A stretch of DNA of 64,000 bases from Hydrogenophaga crassostreae (lineage in GTDB: Bacteria > Pseudomonadota > Gammaproteobacteria > Burkholderiales > Burkholderiaceae_C): the NCBI RefSeq assembly GCF_001761385.1, contig NZ_CP017476.1, forward strand, positions 3,027,501 to 3,091,500, written 5' to 3'. Below the pieces are notes generated by a model. That model saw nothing but the letters and a program-made list of their open reading frames with translations. It was not told the origin of the DNA and did not search any database. Positions 33,755-42,385 of the stretch are shown piece after piece; position 1 is the stretch's first letter, and every line of letters starts with the position of its first letter. The position numbers and the translations under genes were made by a program.

Positions 33755-34756
33755 TTACTGGCCTTTCATCATGTCGAAGGCCTGCGCGCCAGTGACACCC
33801 GTGCGGAACTTCTGTGCGCGAAATTTGGCGACTTCGGGCTCAACGGTCGAAGTCAAGCCCCGGACCTCATCGGCCGACAGCTGAATGACTTCCATGCCCG
33901 ACTTCTTGGCCACCTCGATGGCCCGCCGATCCTCGTCTCCCGCATGTTTGACGCCCGCCAGGCTGAAGGCTTCGCCAGCGACCGCGTCGATCCACTTGCG
34001 CTCTTGCGTCGACAGCGATGCATAGGTCTGCTTGTTCATCATCAAAGAGAAGGCGATGCCCTGGGCCGGGACGCCCAGCGTCACGAACTTGCCCACTTCG
34101 TTGAGCTTGAAACTGATGATCGATGCCGGATCGATGGCAATGCCGTCGATCACGCCATTGGCCAGGTTCTGGTTGATTTCCGTCACATCCTGCGAGACCG
34201 GCGCGGCACCCATCGCACTCCAGTAAGGCGCCTCACCCGGCCCACTGATGCGCACCTTGAGACCCTTCATGTCGGTGGCCTTGCGAACCGCCTTGCCCTT
34301 GGTGATCAGCGCGGGGTTTTCGTTGGTCCACATGGCCAGGATCTTCGCGTTGGTCTCTTTCTCGATCAACGGATAGGCGCGCCACAAGGCTTTGGTGCAG
34401 GCTTCGGCATCGGCACAAACGCCGGGCACACTGACCGTGTTGGTCGTCGGAAAAACGGCGGCCGTGTAGATGGGGGCCACAAAGGCCATGTCGAACACGC
34501 CGTCGAGCAACATCGAGTACTGCTTGGGCACCGCCGGGTTCAGGGAGCCACCGGTGTACAGCTTGACCGTGAGCTGGCCGCCTGAGACCTCTTTCAATCG
34601 GTCGGCATAGGCCTGCAGGTAGGCGGGTGTGAATCGGTGGCTGGGCGGCAATGGCGAGGCCATCGTCAGCTCCTTGGCCTGCGCTGGGGTGACCGACAAC
34701 CATGCGGCGGCAAAGACGCCGACCAGGGCGGGTAATGACATGAAACGGTTCAACAT
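33755..34756 (-). CDS. dctP: TRAP transporter solute-binding protein
   Basis: The 333-residue periplasmic protein begins with a signal peptide ending near TPAQA and has the DctP fold. The selectivity-determining arginine is in the segment DMKGLKVRISG, where Arg normally clamps the ligand carboxylate, and QNLANGVIDG follows. Two cysteines at about residues 123 and 129 (GVCADAEAC) may form a disulphide. It delivers the ligand to DctQM. The gene begins 182 bases after the SDR gene; this gap has no obvious terminator, so GST, SDR and the TRAP genes may be one transcript. Confidence 0.9.
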   Translation of the reverse strand: MLNRFMSLPALVGVFAAAWLSVTPAQAKELTMASPLPPSHRFTPAYLQAYADRLKEVSGGQLTVKLYTGGSLNPAVPKQYSMLLDGVFDMAFVAPIYTAAVFPTTNTVSVPGVCADAEACTKALWRAYPLIEKETNAKILAMWTNENPALITKGKAVRKATDMKGLKVRISGPGEAPYWSAMGAAPVSQDVTEINQNLANGVIDGIAIDPASIISFKLNEVGKFVTLGVPAQGIAFSLMMNKQTYASLSTQERKWIDAVAGEAFSLAGVKHAGDEDRRAIEVAKKSGMEVIQLSADEVRGLTSTVEPEVAKFRAQKFRTGVTGAQAFDMMKGQ

Positions 34757-34937
34757 CAGAGTCTCCTACTTGGTGCCCATAGGGCTTTTTTAAGAACGAA
34801 CAAGAAAATCTCGGGGCCCGGCATCGGGCCGCTCCCATGCGGCGCCCGAAGCAGGCGTTGCGCTCACCTGCGCTTTGCATCAGTTCCGGCGCCCATCCCG
34901 TCCCTGCCCGGCCGGGCTGGAATGGCGTCCTGCGGGA

Positions 34938-35702
34938 TCAGGTGTTGATCTTTCCGCCGTCAACGTTGAGGCATTGGCCGGTGACAAAGTCGCTGTCCTG
35001 CGAACAGAGGTACAGGAGCGTGCCCACCATGTCCTCGGGTGTCATTTCGCGTTTGATCGCCCGGGAGGCCACTGTCGGTCCGCGCGCCACGTCAAACTGG
35101 TGGTTGCCCTTGAGCCCTTCGCTTTCCGTGAGGCCTGGGTTGATCGCATTCACCTGGATGTTCTTGTCGCCGAGTTCTCGCGAGATGGACCTGGTCAACG
35201 CCACCACCGCGCCTTTTGACGCGGTGTAATGGGCCATGCCCGGTGGGCCGTAATAGACCGTACCGGAAGCGATGTTGACGATCTTCCCGCCCCCGGCCTT
35301 CATCATCGAAGGCAGCACCGCCTTGCAGGCCTGGAAGGTGCCTCGGGCATTGACGGTCATGACCCGGTCCCATTCTTCTTCCGTCATCTGGAAGAAGGGC
35401 TTGAGCTCCAGCTTCGCAAACAGCGACGCGTTGTTGACCAGTATCTGGATCGGGCCAAAAGCGGCCTCGGCCTGTTTGACAAGCGCCTCCAGATCGGCGT
35501 TCGAAGTGATATCCGCCTTGATGCCCAAGGCTTTGCCGCCGGCATCGGTGATGGCTTGAACACATGGGGCGGTGTCGCTGACATCGACCACCACCACACT
35601 GGCGCCTTCCCGCGCAAGCGCTTGCGCAAACACCGCACCGATGCCTTGCGCAGCACCGCTGACAACCGCCACTTTCCCCTGCACACGTCCGTTTTGTTTC
35701 AT
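34938..35702 (-). CDS. Short-chain dehydrogenase/reductase
   Basis: The 254-residue classical SDR has nucleotide motif GAAQGIGAV (about residues 16-24), acidic residues after beta-2 (VVVVDVSD) that favour NAD, structural NNAS, catalytic serine in NIASGT and YTASK with the Tyr/Lys pair. The C-terminal VTGQCLNVDGG is typical. It probably oxidises a secondary alcohol in the cytoplasm. Its gene starts 12 bases after the GST gene. In isoprene and lignin-ether degradation an SDR works on an alcohol beside a GST-made conjugate; a similar partnership here is possible but unproven. Confidence 0.88.
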   Translation of the reverse strand: MKQNGRVQGKVAVVSGAAQGIGAVFAQALAREGASVVVVDVSDTAPCVQAITDAGGKALGIKADITSNADLEALVKQAEAAFGPIQILVNNASLFAKLELKPFFQMTEEEWDRVMTVNARGTFQACKAVLPSMMKAGGGKIVNIASGTVYYGPPGMAHYTASKGAVVALTRSISRELGDKNIQVNAINPGLTESEGLKGNHQFDVARGPTVASRAIKREMTPEDMVGTLLYLCSQDSDFVTGQCLNVDGGKINT

Positions 35703-35714
35703 CGTTGTCTCCGG

Positions 35715-36527
35715 TTAGTTTTGGATGTCGAGAATCTTGGCCACTTCAGGCCAACTGAGGGCTCCGTTGTCGCGCATGTCTGCTGTCAGCTGTTCGGGAA
35801 TCCAGTCCAGCAGTTGCGGTTTGAAATGGGGCCGTTTCTGAATGCGTTCGAACCACTGTTCAACGTGAGGCAGGCGGCCGTTGGTCCACATGCCCAACAA
35901 GCTCATCATGGCAAGCCGGTTGACGTAAGGCGTCATCGCGATGTCGGCGATGGTGAACCGGTCACCCACCAGCCAGTCGTGGCCTTGCAGGGCGGCTTCC
36001 ATCTTCTTCAGATAGTTGTCATAGAGCTTCAGTGCCTCCGACGCACCTGGGGCCTCGAAGCCACTCTCGACGAACATCCGTTTCTTGGCTTTCCAGTCGG
36101 ATGTGACCGACATGTCAGGCGTTGCGGACAAAAACGCTGCGAGCTTTTCCTTGCCCAAGCGCGCAATGGTGTGGCGGTGGGAAACCACGAAGGTCAAGGC
36201 CCCGCACGCTGGGTGCAGGTCTTCGTCGATGGCTTTGCTCCAGTAGCGCACTTGAGCATGCAGCCAGGGGTCGGTCGGATGCAGCGATGTCGATGGCTCC
36301 ACCATGTCGAGGTATTCGCAGATCACCGTGGAATCGGGAATGACCGTGTTGTCGTGCACCAGCGTGGGCACCACCCCTTTGGGATTGAGCTTGAGGTAGG
36401 CCGGATCAAACTGGTCGCCGGCCAGAATGTCCAGGTATTTCCCGTCCCACGCGAGGCCTTTTTCAGCCATCGCAAAACGCACCTTGGCGGCGCACACGGA
36501 AGATCCGTGGTGATACAACGTGTACAT
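35715..36527 (-). CDS. Glutathione S-transferase family enzyme (beta-etherase-like)
   Basis: The 270-residue protein has a thioredoxin-like N-terminal domain (YHHGSSVCAAKVRFAMAEKGL, cis-proline in VVPTLVHD, and DSTVICEYLD for the gamma-glutamyl group) and a helical C-terminal domain containing DWLVGDRFTIADIAMTPY. The ICEYL segment and the DPWLHAQVRYWSKAIDE helix resemble LigF-type beta-etherases more than housekeeping GSTs. It is the first gene of the operon. The control element at 36817-36859 lies 290 bases upstream of its start, leaving a long leader. The electrophilic substrate is unknown. Confidence 0.87.
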   Translation of the reverse strand: MYTLYHHGSSVCAAKVRFAMAEKGLAWDGKYLDILAGDQFDPAYLKLNPKGVVPTLVHDNTVIPDSTVICEYLDMVEPSTSLHPTDPWLHAQVRYWSKAIDEDLHPACGALTFVVSHRHTIARLGKEKLAAFLSATPDMSVTSDWKAKKRMFVESGFEAPGASEALKLYDNYLKKMEAALQGHDWLVGDRFTIADIAMTPYVNRLAMMSLLGMWTNGRLPHVEQWFERIQKRPHFKPQLLDWIPEQLTADMRDNGALSWPEVAKILDIQN

Positions 36528-36816
36528 GGTTCTTTCTCAGTTGTTGAAGGAGATCCGCTGCCACTTGGTCGCGGCCCCAAAGGCCATCCGAAGGTTCATC
36601 GGGCCGCGTCCGTCGGGTCCGCGTCACACCGCGCAGACCCATTGCAAACACAGGCGCCCGCTGCTGGTGAGTGGTCGAATGCCTCTCCCACCAGTGCCGC
36701 ATTACCGGCACCGACCAACGTCAACTTTTCGTGCGATGCCGATGCGACCAAGAACCTGCTCCTGCGTTGGACTTTGCCTCCGAATGCGCTGCAGTGTAGG
36801 AGCGCACATTCGGTAC

Positions 36817-36859
36817 AAATAGAGGAGGTCATCTCTAGCAGCTATGCGTTTTTCCTATG
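36817..36859 (-). promoter_or_regulatory. Island control element, copy 2 (before the GST operon)
   Basis: Read on the minus strand, it begins CATAGGAAAAAC, contains TAGC-T-GCTA and ends CTCTATTT, the same 43-base length and order as 28487-28529 (35 of 43 identical). Just upstream on the same strand is a GGG-ATTA-CCC palindrome. It faces the GST-SDR-TRAP-ALDH operon. Confidence 0.65.
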
Positions 36860-37473
36860 AAATTCGGGTAATCCCCTAAATTCTTGATAGGTCAGCAGTG
36901 AGATCAACGGGTCTCCGTTCGCGCAATCACTTGCCCCGCACACCCAGCACTGGTTTCATAGCGAACGCCCTGAGGCACAGCGGCGCGGCACGAGGCGTCA
37001 GGGAAGCCTTTGGCATTTTTTCGGGTGATGCCACCAATGGCCTCTCGGAGCCGTCACCGACCGCCCTCTTTCGTACGCACCAATCAGAAGCTGCTGAAAA
37101 GCATCGACCAACAAGTGAATGACGGCCTGACCCGAGGACAGGCATTGGCTACCTGCGGCCGGCCAAGGACCGCGCCTGCGTGAGTTGGGATTTGAGAAGG
37201 CCAAGCGTGGCCGATGGTCTGTTGGACATGGGCGCGCTCAAGCGCATTCTGTGCAAACGCCAAGCCTGACGCGATCCGGATCATGGTCAGCCAATGCCCA
37301 TTACCCGAACATCTTTCTTGAACCCGGACTTCAAATTCAAATGGGTTCGCCTAGAAGAGCCGTTCAATTTGAACGCAACACGGTATCGACTCTTTGAGCG
37401 GCAGCGAGGCATGGATCTACTCGCGATCAGAGCAAGTGGCCAACAGGGTGCCGTCAAGCACCCCCCAAACAAA
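36860..37473. other. Gene-free stretch between the GST operon promoter and tRNA-His
   Basis: No convincing gene is visible. Short frames near 37080-37265 (SIDQQVNDGLTRGQALATC and, shifted, DLRRPSVADGLLDMGALK) look faintly protein-like but are interrupted by stops. They may be a decayed small gene. Confidence 0.4.
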
Positions 37474-37504
37474 AAACCCCGCTATCGATGAGATAGCGGG
37501 GTTT
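37474..37504 (-). terminator. Strong hairpin terminator after tRNA-His
   Basis: A perfect 13-bp stem (AAACCCCGCTATC / GATAGCGGGGTTT) has a five-base loop and A/T-rich flanks on both sides. It lies 12 bases beyond the 3' end of tRNA-His and probably ends the ppiD/tRNA transcript. Confidence 0.9.
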
Positions 37505-37516
37505 CTCTTGTTTCTA

Positions 37517-37593
37517 TGGGGTGGCTGATGGGGCTCGAACCCACGACAACAGGAATCACAATCCTGGACTCTACCAACTGAGCTACAGCCACC
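37517..37593 (-). tRNA. tRNA-His (anticodon GTG)
   Basis: On the minus strand the sequence begins GGTGGCTGTAGCTCAG, with the extra 5' G (-1) characteristic of tRNA-His. It has anticodon loop ATTGTGATT and T-arm GGGTTCGAGCCC, and closes with CAGCCAC, the discriminator C and an encoded CCA. It lies 62 bases after ppiD and just before a strong terminator. Confidence 0.97.
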
Positions 37594-37655
37594 TCAAGCC
37601 TTAGATTATAGCGCCAAGTTTGCTTGCATTAGCGCCATCCTGCGGTTTTTGCACA

Positions 37656-39557
37656 TCACTTCCGGGGGTCGGCCACCATCATCTTGACCTTGAAGCGCTC
37701 TTTCAGCAGTTCGTAGTAGGCCAGGCTTTCGGCAGCGGTCCACCACTGTCCATATTGCTGCACCTCCTGGGTACCACTGGCTTCATCACGTGGAACACGG
37801 GGCAACACCTTGCTCACCTTCACCACGGCATAGCCCTGACCATCGAGCTTGACACCCACCCAGATTGGCAGTTGTTTGGGATCGGCACTCAGCGCAGCCT
37901 TCATCAACTGCACCGGTTGACCTTCCGGCTTGTCGCGCGACACTGTGATGGCCGCCGGCAGCGCTGAAGCATCCCCACCCGACTTCCACTCCTGCAACTT
38001 TTTCTCACCTTCGGCCACCGCCAAATCAGCCGATCGACGGGCCACCAGCAACGCCCGAACAGACTCCTTCACCTCGGCCAATGGTCGGGTACGGGCTGCC
38101 TGGTATTGCACCACGCGGGCAGAAACCAGGCGGCTTGATCCGATATCAACGGCCTCCGTGTTGTGTTTGTTTTGACGGGTTTCACTGGCAAAAATGGCAT
38201 CGACCAACTTGGCATTGTTCAACACGCCTGCATCAGGACCCGGGTTGCGGGTAAGCCCTTTGAAGCTTTGTACTTCCAGCTTGAGTTCGTCTGCCGCAGG
38301 TTGCAAGCTGCCAGCTTGTTCATAGACCAGATTGCTGAATTTCTCGGCTGATGCAGAAAAGAGCTTTTGCGCCTCCTGCTGCTTGAGGTCTTGCTCGATC
38401 TGGGCGCGCATCTCCTCAAAGGGCTTCGCCTTGGGCGCCTTGATATCGATGAGTTTGATGATGTGAAAGCCAAAATCGGTTTCCACCACATCGGATATAG
38501 CTCCTTTGTCCAACGCAAACACCACGTCTTCAAAAGGCTTGACCATGGCACCCCGGCCAAAGTAGCCCAAGTCACCACCATTCGCCGCTGAGCCGGGGTC
38601 TTTTGACTCGGCCTTGGCGACATCGGCAAAGGTCTCTGGCGCCTTGCGCACTTGCTCAAGCAAGGCTTGGGCTTTGGCGCGCAAAGCGGCCTTGTCTTCG
38701 GCACTGGTGTTGGGCGTGACGGCCAGCAATATGTGGCTGGCCTGTCGCTCTTCAGGGCCGGCCAGTCGAGCCGCATTTTGGTCGTAATAGGACTTCACGT
38801 CGGCAGCGTTGAGCACGATGCTCTTTTGCAGCGCTTCAGCGTCGAGCATCACAAACTCGACATCGGCCTGCTCAGGGGCCTGAAATTGATCCGAATTCTC
38901 TTTGTAGAAGGTTTCTATTTCCGCATCGGTCGGTTTCACTTGTGCAGAAAAATCGCTTGCTGTGAACCGCTGTACCTGAATCTCACGCCGCTCGAAATAG
39001 GCATTCAGCGCCACGTCGGCAACCGATGCCGGCGTGAAACCAGATCCCGCCACACCCAAGGCCACCTGACGGAACGACAACTCATTGCGCATATTCGCTT
39101 CGAACACCTCGGGCGTCATGCCACGGCGCAATGCGTACTGTTTGTAGCCTTCTATGTCGAGCTTGCCATCTGCTCCGCGCAAGGCGGCAATGGCCGGGTC
39201 TTCCTGCAAGGCCCGCGCCAAAGTCTGGTCACTGGTTTGCAAATGGAACTTCTCCGCTGCGACTCTAAGCAACCGATCACGCACCAACCGTTCCAGCGAG
39301 GCGTACTTCACCTCAGGACTGTCGAGCAACTTGGCATCCAGCGACGGGTTCGACTGGCGCAATTCCTGAACCTCGTTGCGATGCGCAAAGTCCCATTCCG
39401 CCTGGGTGATTTTGTCGCCATTGACCGAAGCGACCGCTTCACTGCCGGGGTTGAAATCTGCGAGGCCCTGCACACCAAAGAGAACAAAGCCTGGAATGAT
39501 CAGGATCAGCAAGAAGCCCATCAGGTACGTCTTGTGATTGCGGATGGAATCGAACAT
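37656..39557 (-). CDS. ppiD: PpiD-like periplasmic chaperone / peptidyl-prolyl isomerase
   Basis: The 633-residue inner-membrane-anchored chaperone helps outer-membrane and secreted proteins as they leave the Sec translocon. The N-terminus is MFDSIRNHKTYLMG, followed by one membrane helix (about residues 15-34, ILIIPGFVLFGV) and a SurA-like N-domain. A parvulin domain near residues 270-360 contains ASHILLAV, GGDLGYFGRGAMVKPFEDVVF and TDFGFHIIKL, and a long C-terminal region follows. The ATG at 39557 is chosen because MFDSIR matches the family start; an 18-residue longer frame is unlikely. hupB and tRNA-Val lie upstream, the usual order. Confidence 0.92.
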   Translation of the reverse strand: MFDSIRNHKTYLMGFLLILIIPGFVLFGVQGLADFNPGSEAVASVNGDKITQAEWDFAHRNEVQELRQSNPSLDAKLLDSPEVKYASLERLVRDRLLRVAAEKFHLQTSDQTLARALQEDPAIAALRGADGKLDIEGYKQYALRRGMTPEVFEANMRNELSFRQVALGVAGSGFTPASVADVALNAYFERREIQVQRFTASDFSAQVKPTDAEIETFYKENSDQFQAPEQADVEFVMLDAEALQKSIVLNAADVKSYYDQNAARLAGPEERQASHILLAVTPNTSAEDKAALRAKAQALLEQVRKAPETFADVAKAESKDPGSAANGGDLGYFGRGAMVKPFEDVVFALDKGAISDVVETDFGFHIIKLIDIKAPKAKPFEEMRAQIEQDLKQQEAQKLFSASAEKFSNLVYEQAGSLQPAADELKLEVQSFKGLTRNPGPDAGVLNNAKLVDAIFASETRQNKHNTEAVDIGSSRLVSARVVQYQAARTRPLAEVKESVRALLVARRSADLAVAEGEKKLQEWKSGGDASALPAAITVSRDKPEGQPVQLMKAALSADPKQLPIWVGVKLDGQGYAVVKVSKVLPRVPRDEASGTQEVQQYGQWWTAAESLAYYELLKERFKVKMMVADPRK

Positions 39558-39619
39558 GCCTTTAAACCCTGAAACAACAAGCCTGACGCACCATCGGCGC
39601 GCCGGAAACAAACAACAAA

Positions 39620-39643
39620 AAAGGCGAACCCTTGTTCGCCTTT
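39620..39643 (-). terminator. Terminator between tRNA-Val and ppiD
   Basis: A 10-bp perfect stem (AAAGGCGAAC / GTTCGCCTTT) with a CCTT loop lies seven bases after the tRNA-Val 3' end. On the minus strand it is followed by a run of T residues (from the A-rich plus strand at 39610-39619). Confidence 0.88.
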
Positions 39644-39649
39644 CAATGG

Positions 39650-39725
39650 TGGTGGGTGCTGACGGGGTCGAACCGCCGACCTACGCCGTGTAAAGGCGCC
39701 GCTCTGCCAACTGAGCTAAGCACCC
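39650..39725 (-). tRNA. tRNA-Val (anticodon TAC)
   Basis: The minus strand reads GGGTGCTTAGCTCAGTTGG at the 5' end, anticodon loop CTTTACACG, T-arm GGCGGTTCGACCCCG, acceptor CAGCACCC and an encoded ACCA end, 76 bases in all. It is 20 bases downstream of hupB. Confidence 0.97.
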
Positions 39726-39745
39726 CACCGATAAACCTGACCCGC

Positions 39746-40018
39746 TCAGTTGAGCGCGTCTTTCAAAGCCTTGCCTGGACGGAACTTGGGCACCTTGGCT
39801 GCCTTGATTTTAATCTCTTCGCCGGTGCGGGGGTTGCGACCCTTGCGAGCTGGGCGCTTGGTCACAGCAAACGAACCAAAACCGACCAAGGAAACAGTGC
39901 CGCCTTTTTTCAAGGTCGTGCGAATGGCGGTGATGGTGGAGTCCAGTGCACGCGCTGCAGCCGCCTTGGAAATGTCAGCGTTTTTAGCAATGTGCTCAAC
40001 GAGTTCGGTCTTGTTCAC
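39746..40018 (-). CDS. hupB: HU-family DNA-binding protein, beta subunit type
   Basis: The 90-residue nucleoid protein starts MNKTELVEHIAKNADISKA and contains the DNA-arm signature GFGSFAVTKRPARKGRNPRTG with the proline kink, then the C-terminal FRPGKALKDALN. It bends and compacts DNA as a dimer. It is followed by tRNA-Val and a terminator, then ppiD, which fits hupB rather than hupA or ihf. The usual upstream lon/clp genes are missing here; the next gene upstream is a tartrate-type dehydrogenase. Confidence 0.95.
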   Translation of the reverse strand: MNKTELVEHIAKNADISKAAAARALDSTITAIRTTLKKGGTVSLVGFGSFAVTKRPARKGRNPRTGEEIKIKAAKVPKFRPGKALKDALN

Positions 40019-40308
40019 AGATAGCCCCTCTTAAAGTGATTTGAAAAATTCGTGTGTGCCAGCGAGCGCCACTTGTGCGGCGCTTTGTCCCAAGCAGGAC
40101 AACTGGATCGCTCGAGATCGCAATGGGCCAGACCAGTTGATCCGACAGATGCGAGTTGATTAGACCCACTGGGCAAGCCCCCTGTCAATATGCAAGACCC
40201 GATGGATCTGCCCCGACAGTGCGAAAGAGCAGATTCTAGACGCATAAAAAGCGCCATCGGCCTGGGGTCGTGTTTTTTGCACGACAACGTAACCCGCTGC
40301 CAACAGGA

Positions 40309-41403
40309 TCAGCGTTGCAAGGCCTGGCAAATTGCCAGGCCCACTTCACGTGTCGTGCCTTTGCCGCCCAGGTCTGGCGTGCGCACTTCGGCGCTACCGG
40401 ACCGCAGCACCGCTTCAATAGCGAGCATCACGGCGTCATGCGCCTCTCGGTAACCCAGGTGGTCAAGCATCATGGCGCCGCACCAGATTTGGCCAATCGG
40501 GTTCGCAATGCCCTTGCCTGCGATGTCTGGCGCAGAGCCATGTACAGGTTCAAACAGGGAAGGATGGCTGCGATCAGGATTGAGGTTCGCGCTGGGCGCA
40601 ATGCCGATGGTTCCAGTGCAAGCGGGTCCCAGATCGCTCAGGATGTCTCCAAACAAATTGCTGCCTACAACGACATCAAAAAAATCGGGGCGCTGTACAA
40701 AATGGGCGGTCAGGATATCAATGTGAAACTTGTCGACAGTCACATCCGGGTACGACTTGGCCATTTCGGCCACACGCTCGTCCCAGTAGGGCATGGTGAT
40801 GGCGATGCCGTTGGATTTGGTGGCACTGGTGAGGTGTTTTTTGGGTCGCGAACGCGCCACCTCGAAGGCATAGCGCAAGACCCGGTCGACCCCGATACGC
40901 GACATGACGGTTTCCTGAACCACGATTTCACGCTCTGTGCCAGGAAACATGCGCCCACCAATGCTGGAGTATTCGCCTTCGGTGTTTTCGCGCACGATCA
41001 CCATATCGATTTCACCGGGCTGGCGAGGCGAGCCATCGCGCCTCACCACTGGGGCGGTCACACCCGGCATCAGCTTGGCTGGTCGCACGTTCACGTACTG
41101 GTCGAACTCGCGGCGAAACAGCAGCAGCGAGCCCCAAAGTGAAATGTGGTCTGGCACCTTTTCAGGCCAGCCCACTGCACCAAAATAGATCGCATCGTGA
41201 CTGCCGATCCGGGATTTCCAATCGTCGGGCAGCATCTTGCCGTGTTGCTCGTAGTAGGCACAGCTGGCAAAGTCAAAGCGATCGAACTGCAACCCAATAT
41301 CGAACTTCGAAGCGGCAGCTTCCATGACGCGAATGCCTTCCGGCATCACCTCCTGACCAATGCCATCGCCTGCGATGACCGCGATGCGGTGAAGTGGCTT
41401 CAT
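40309..41403 (-). CDS. ttuC: Tartrate/D-malate dehydrogenase (isopropylmalate DH superfamily)
   Basis: The 364-residue NAD- and Mn-dependent oxidative decarboxylase has IAVIAGDGIGQEVMPEG at the N-terminus, VRENTEGEYSSIGGR, the substrate tyrosine/lysine region, and VGSNLFGDILSDLGPACTGTIG with the metal-binding aspartates. PVHGSAPDIAGKGIANPIGQ closes the NAD site. The ENTEGEYS and SANLNPDR segments separate it from leucine-pathway LeuB and place it with TtuC/DmlA, which act on tartrate or D-malate; which one cannot be told. The start MKPLHRIAV is preferred to a codon four residues upstream. It lies 70 bases after the DMT transporter on the same strand. Confidence 0.87.
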   Translation of the reverse strand: MKPLHRIAVIAGDGIGQEVMPEGIRVMEAAASKFDIGLQFDRFDFASCAYYEQHGKMLPDDWKSRIGSHDAIYFGAVGWPEKVPDHISLWGSLLLFRREFDQYVNVRPAKLMPGVTAPVVRRDGSPRQPGEIDMVIVRENTEGEYSSIGGRMFPGTEREIVVQETVMSRIGVDRVLRYAFEVARSRPKKHLTSATKSNGIAITMPYWDERVAEMAKSYPDVTVDKFHIDILTAHFVQRPDFFDVVVGSNLFGDILSDLGPACTGTIGIAPSANLNPDRSHPSLFEPVHGSAPDIAGKGIANPIGQIWCGAMMLDHLGYREAHDAVMLAIEAVLRSGSAEVRTPDLGGKGTTREVGLAICQALQR

Positions 41404-41473
41404 ATCGTGCTCCAAAAAAGACTGCGCCGGAGAAGGCCTGGCCTTCCACCCGGCAATGGAAATCGGTTTGTCA

Positions 41474-42379
41474 TCAGACGGGCTTGGGAGGCCGAACCAC
41501 CAAACTCACCCCGAATGCGGTCAAGCCGATGCCGGCGAGCGTGATGATCGAAATGGGCTCGTCGAACACCATCCATGCGATCAACGCCGTGCAAGGTGGC
41601 ACCAGGTACATCAGGCTCGATACCTGTGCTGCCGCTCCGCGCTGAATCAGCAGATACAGAAGTGAACTGCCCCCCAGGGTCAAACCCAGAACCGACCAGG
41701 CCATGGCCCCCATCAACTCGCCAGTCCAACGGATGGTCTCGGTTTCAATCAGAGCGAGTGGCAAGGTGACCACAAGGGCCGCCAGAAGTTGCACCGAGTT
41801 GGCGCTGCGCACATCACAGGGTTTGACGAACCTCTTCTGGTACAGCGTGCCGGCGGTGATGGAGAACAGTGCCAGGACCGCAAAAGAGAGGTTGAGCCAA
41901 TTGGCCTGATCGCCGGCCCCCCCGGTTCCGAACTTGCGCGAGACCACCAGGAGCAATCCGGCAAAACCGAGCAACAGCCCCACCCATTGGCGTCGTGTGA
42001 CATGGCCTTCGGCGCCGCCCATGGCACTGAGCCAGATCGCGGTAAGCACCGGCTGTATGCCCACGATCAATGCAGACAGACCAGAACCCATGCCCGCCTT
42101 CACAGCAGCCCAAACGCCGCCCAGGTAGCCTGCGTGCATCAAGACACCCGTGACCGACAGGTGCAACCATTGCGTGCGGTTGGTCGGCCACCGAACCCGG
42201 GCCACCCAGATCCAGGGCAGGAAACACAGAATGGACAGGGCGTAGCGCACAGCCAGGAACTTCATGGGTGGCGCATGAGGCATGCCAAAGCGCGCCACGA
42301 TGAACCCGGTGCTCCAGATCAGAACGAACACCCAAGGCATGGCGCGCAGCCAGCCATTGTCTTGCGCAGGAGCGGTCAT
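41474..42379 (-). CDS. DMT/EamA-family transporter
   Basis: The 301-residue inner-membrane protein has ten predicted helices in two EamA repeats (about residues 10-140 and 155-290). The first begins MPWVFVLIWSTGFIVARFGMPHAPP, typical of RhaT/EamA exporters of metabolites or amino acids. It ends with a short basic tail. It starts 6 bases after pgsA's stop in the opposite sense of reading, that is, directly upstream of ttuC and directly downstream of no coupled gene. The substrate is not predictable from sequence. Confidence 0.88.
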   Translation of the reverse strand: MTAPAQDNGWLRAMPWVFVLIWSTGFIVARFGMPHAPPMKFLAVRYALSILCFLPWIWVARVRWPTNRTQWLHLSVTGVLMHAGYLGGVWAAVKAGMGSGLSALIVGIQPVLTAIWLSAMGGAEGHVTRRQWVGLLLGFAGLLLVVSRKFGTGGAGDQANWLNLSFAVLALFSITAGTLYQKRFVKPCDVRSANSVQLLAALVVTLPLALIETETIRWTGELMGAMAWSVLGLTLGGSSLLYLLIQRGAAAQVSSLMYLVPPCTALIAWMVFDEPISIITLAGIGLTAFGVSLVVRPPKPV

Positions 42380-42385
42380 ATCAGC

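Noticed and set aside
35715..36527. Classical lignin beta-etherase (LigDEFG) pathway
   Set aside because: Only one GST and one SDR are present; the second etherase, the lyase-type GST and several Calpha-dehydrogenases are absent, so a firm assignment is not justified.
36860..37473. Mobile-element remnant next to tRNA-His
   Set aside because: No integrase or transposase motif and no direct repeat of the tRNA 3' end was seen in the gap.
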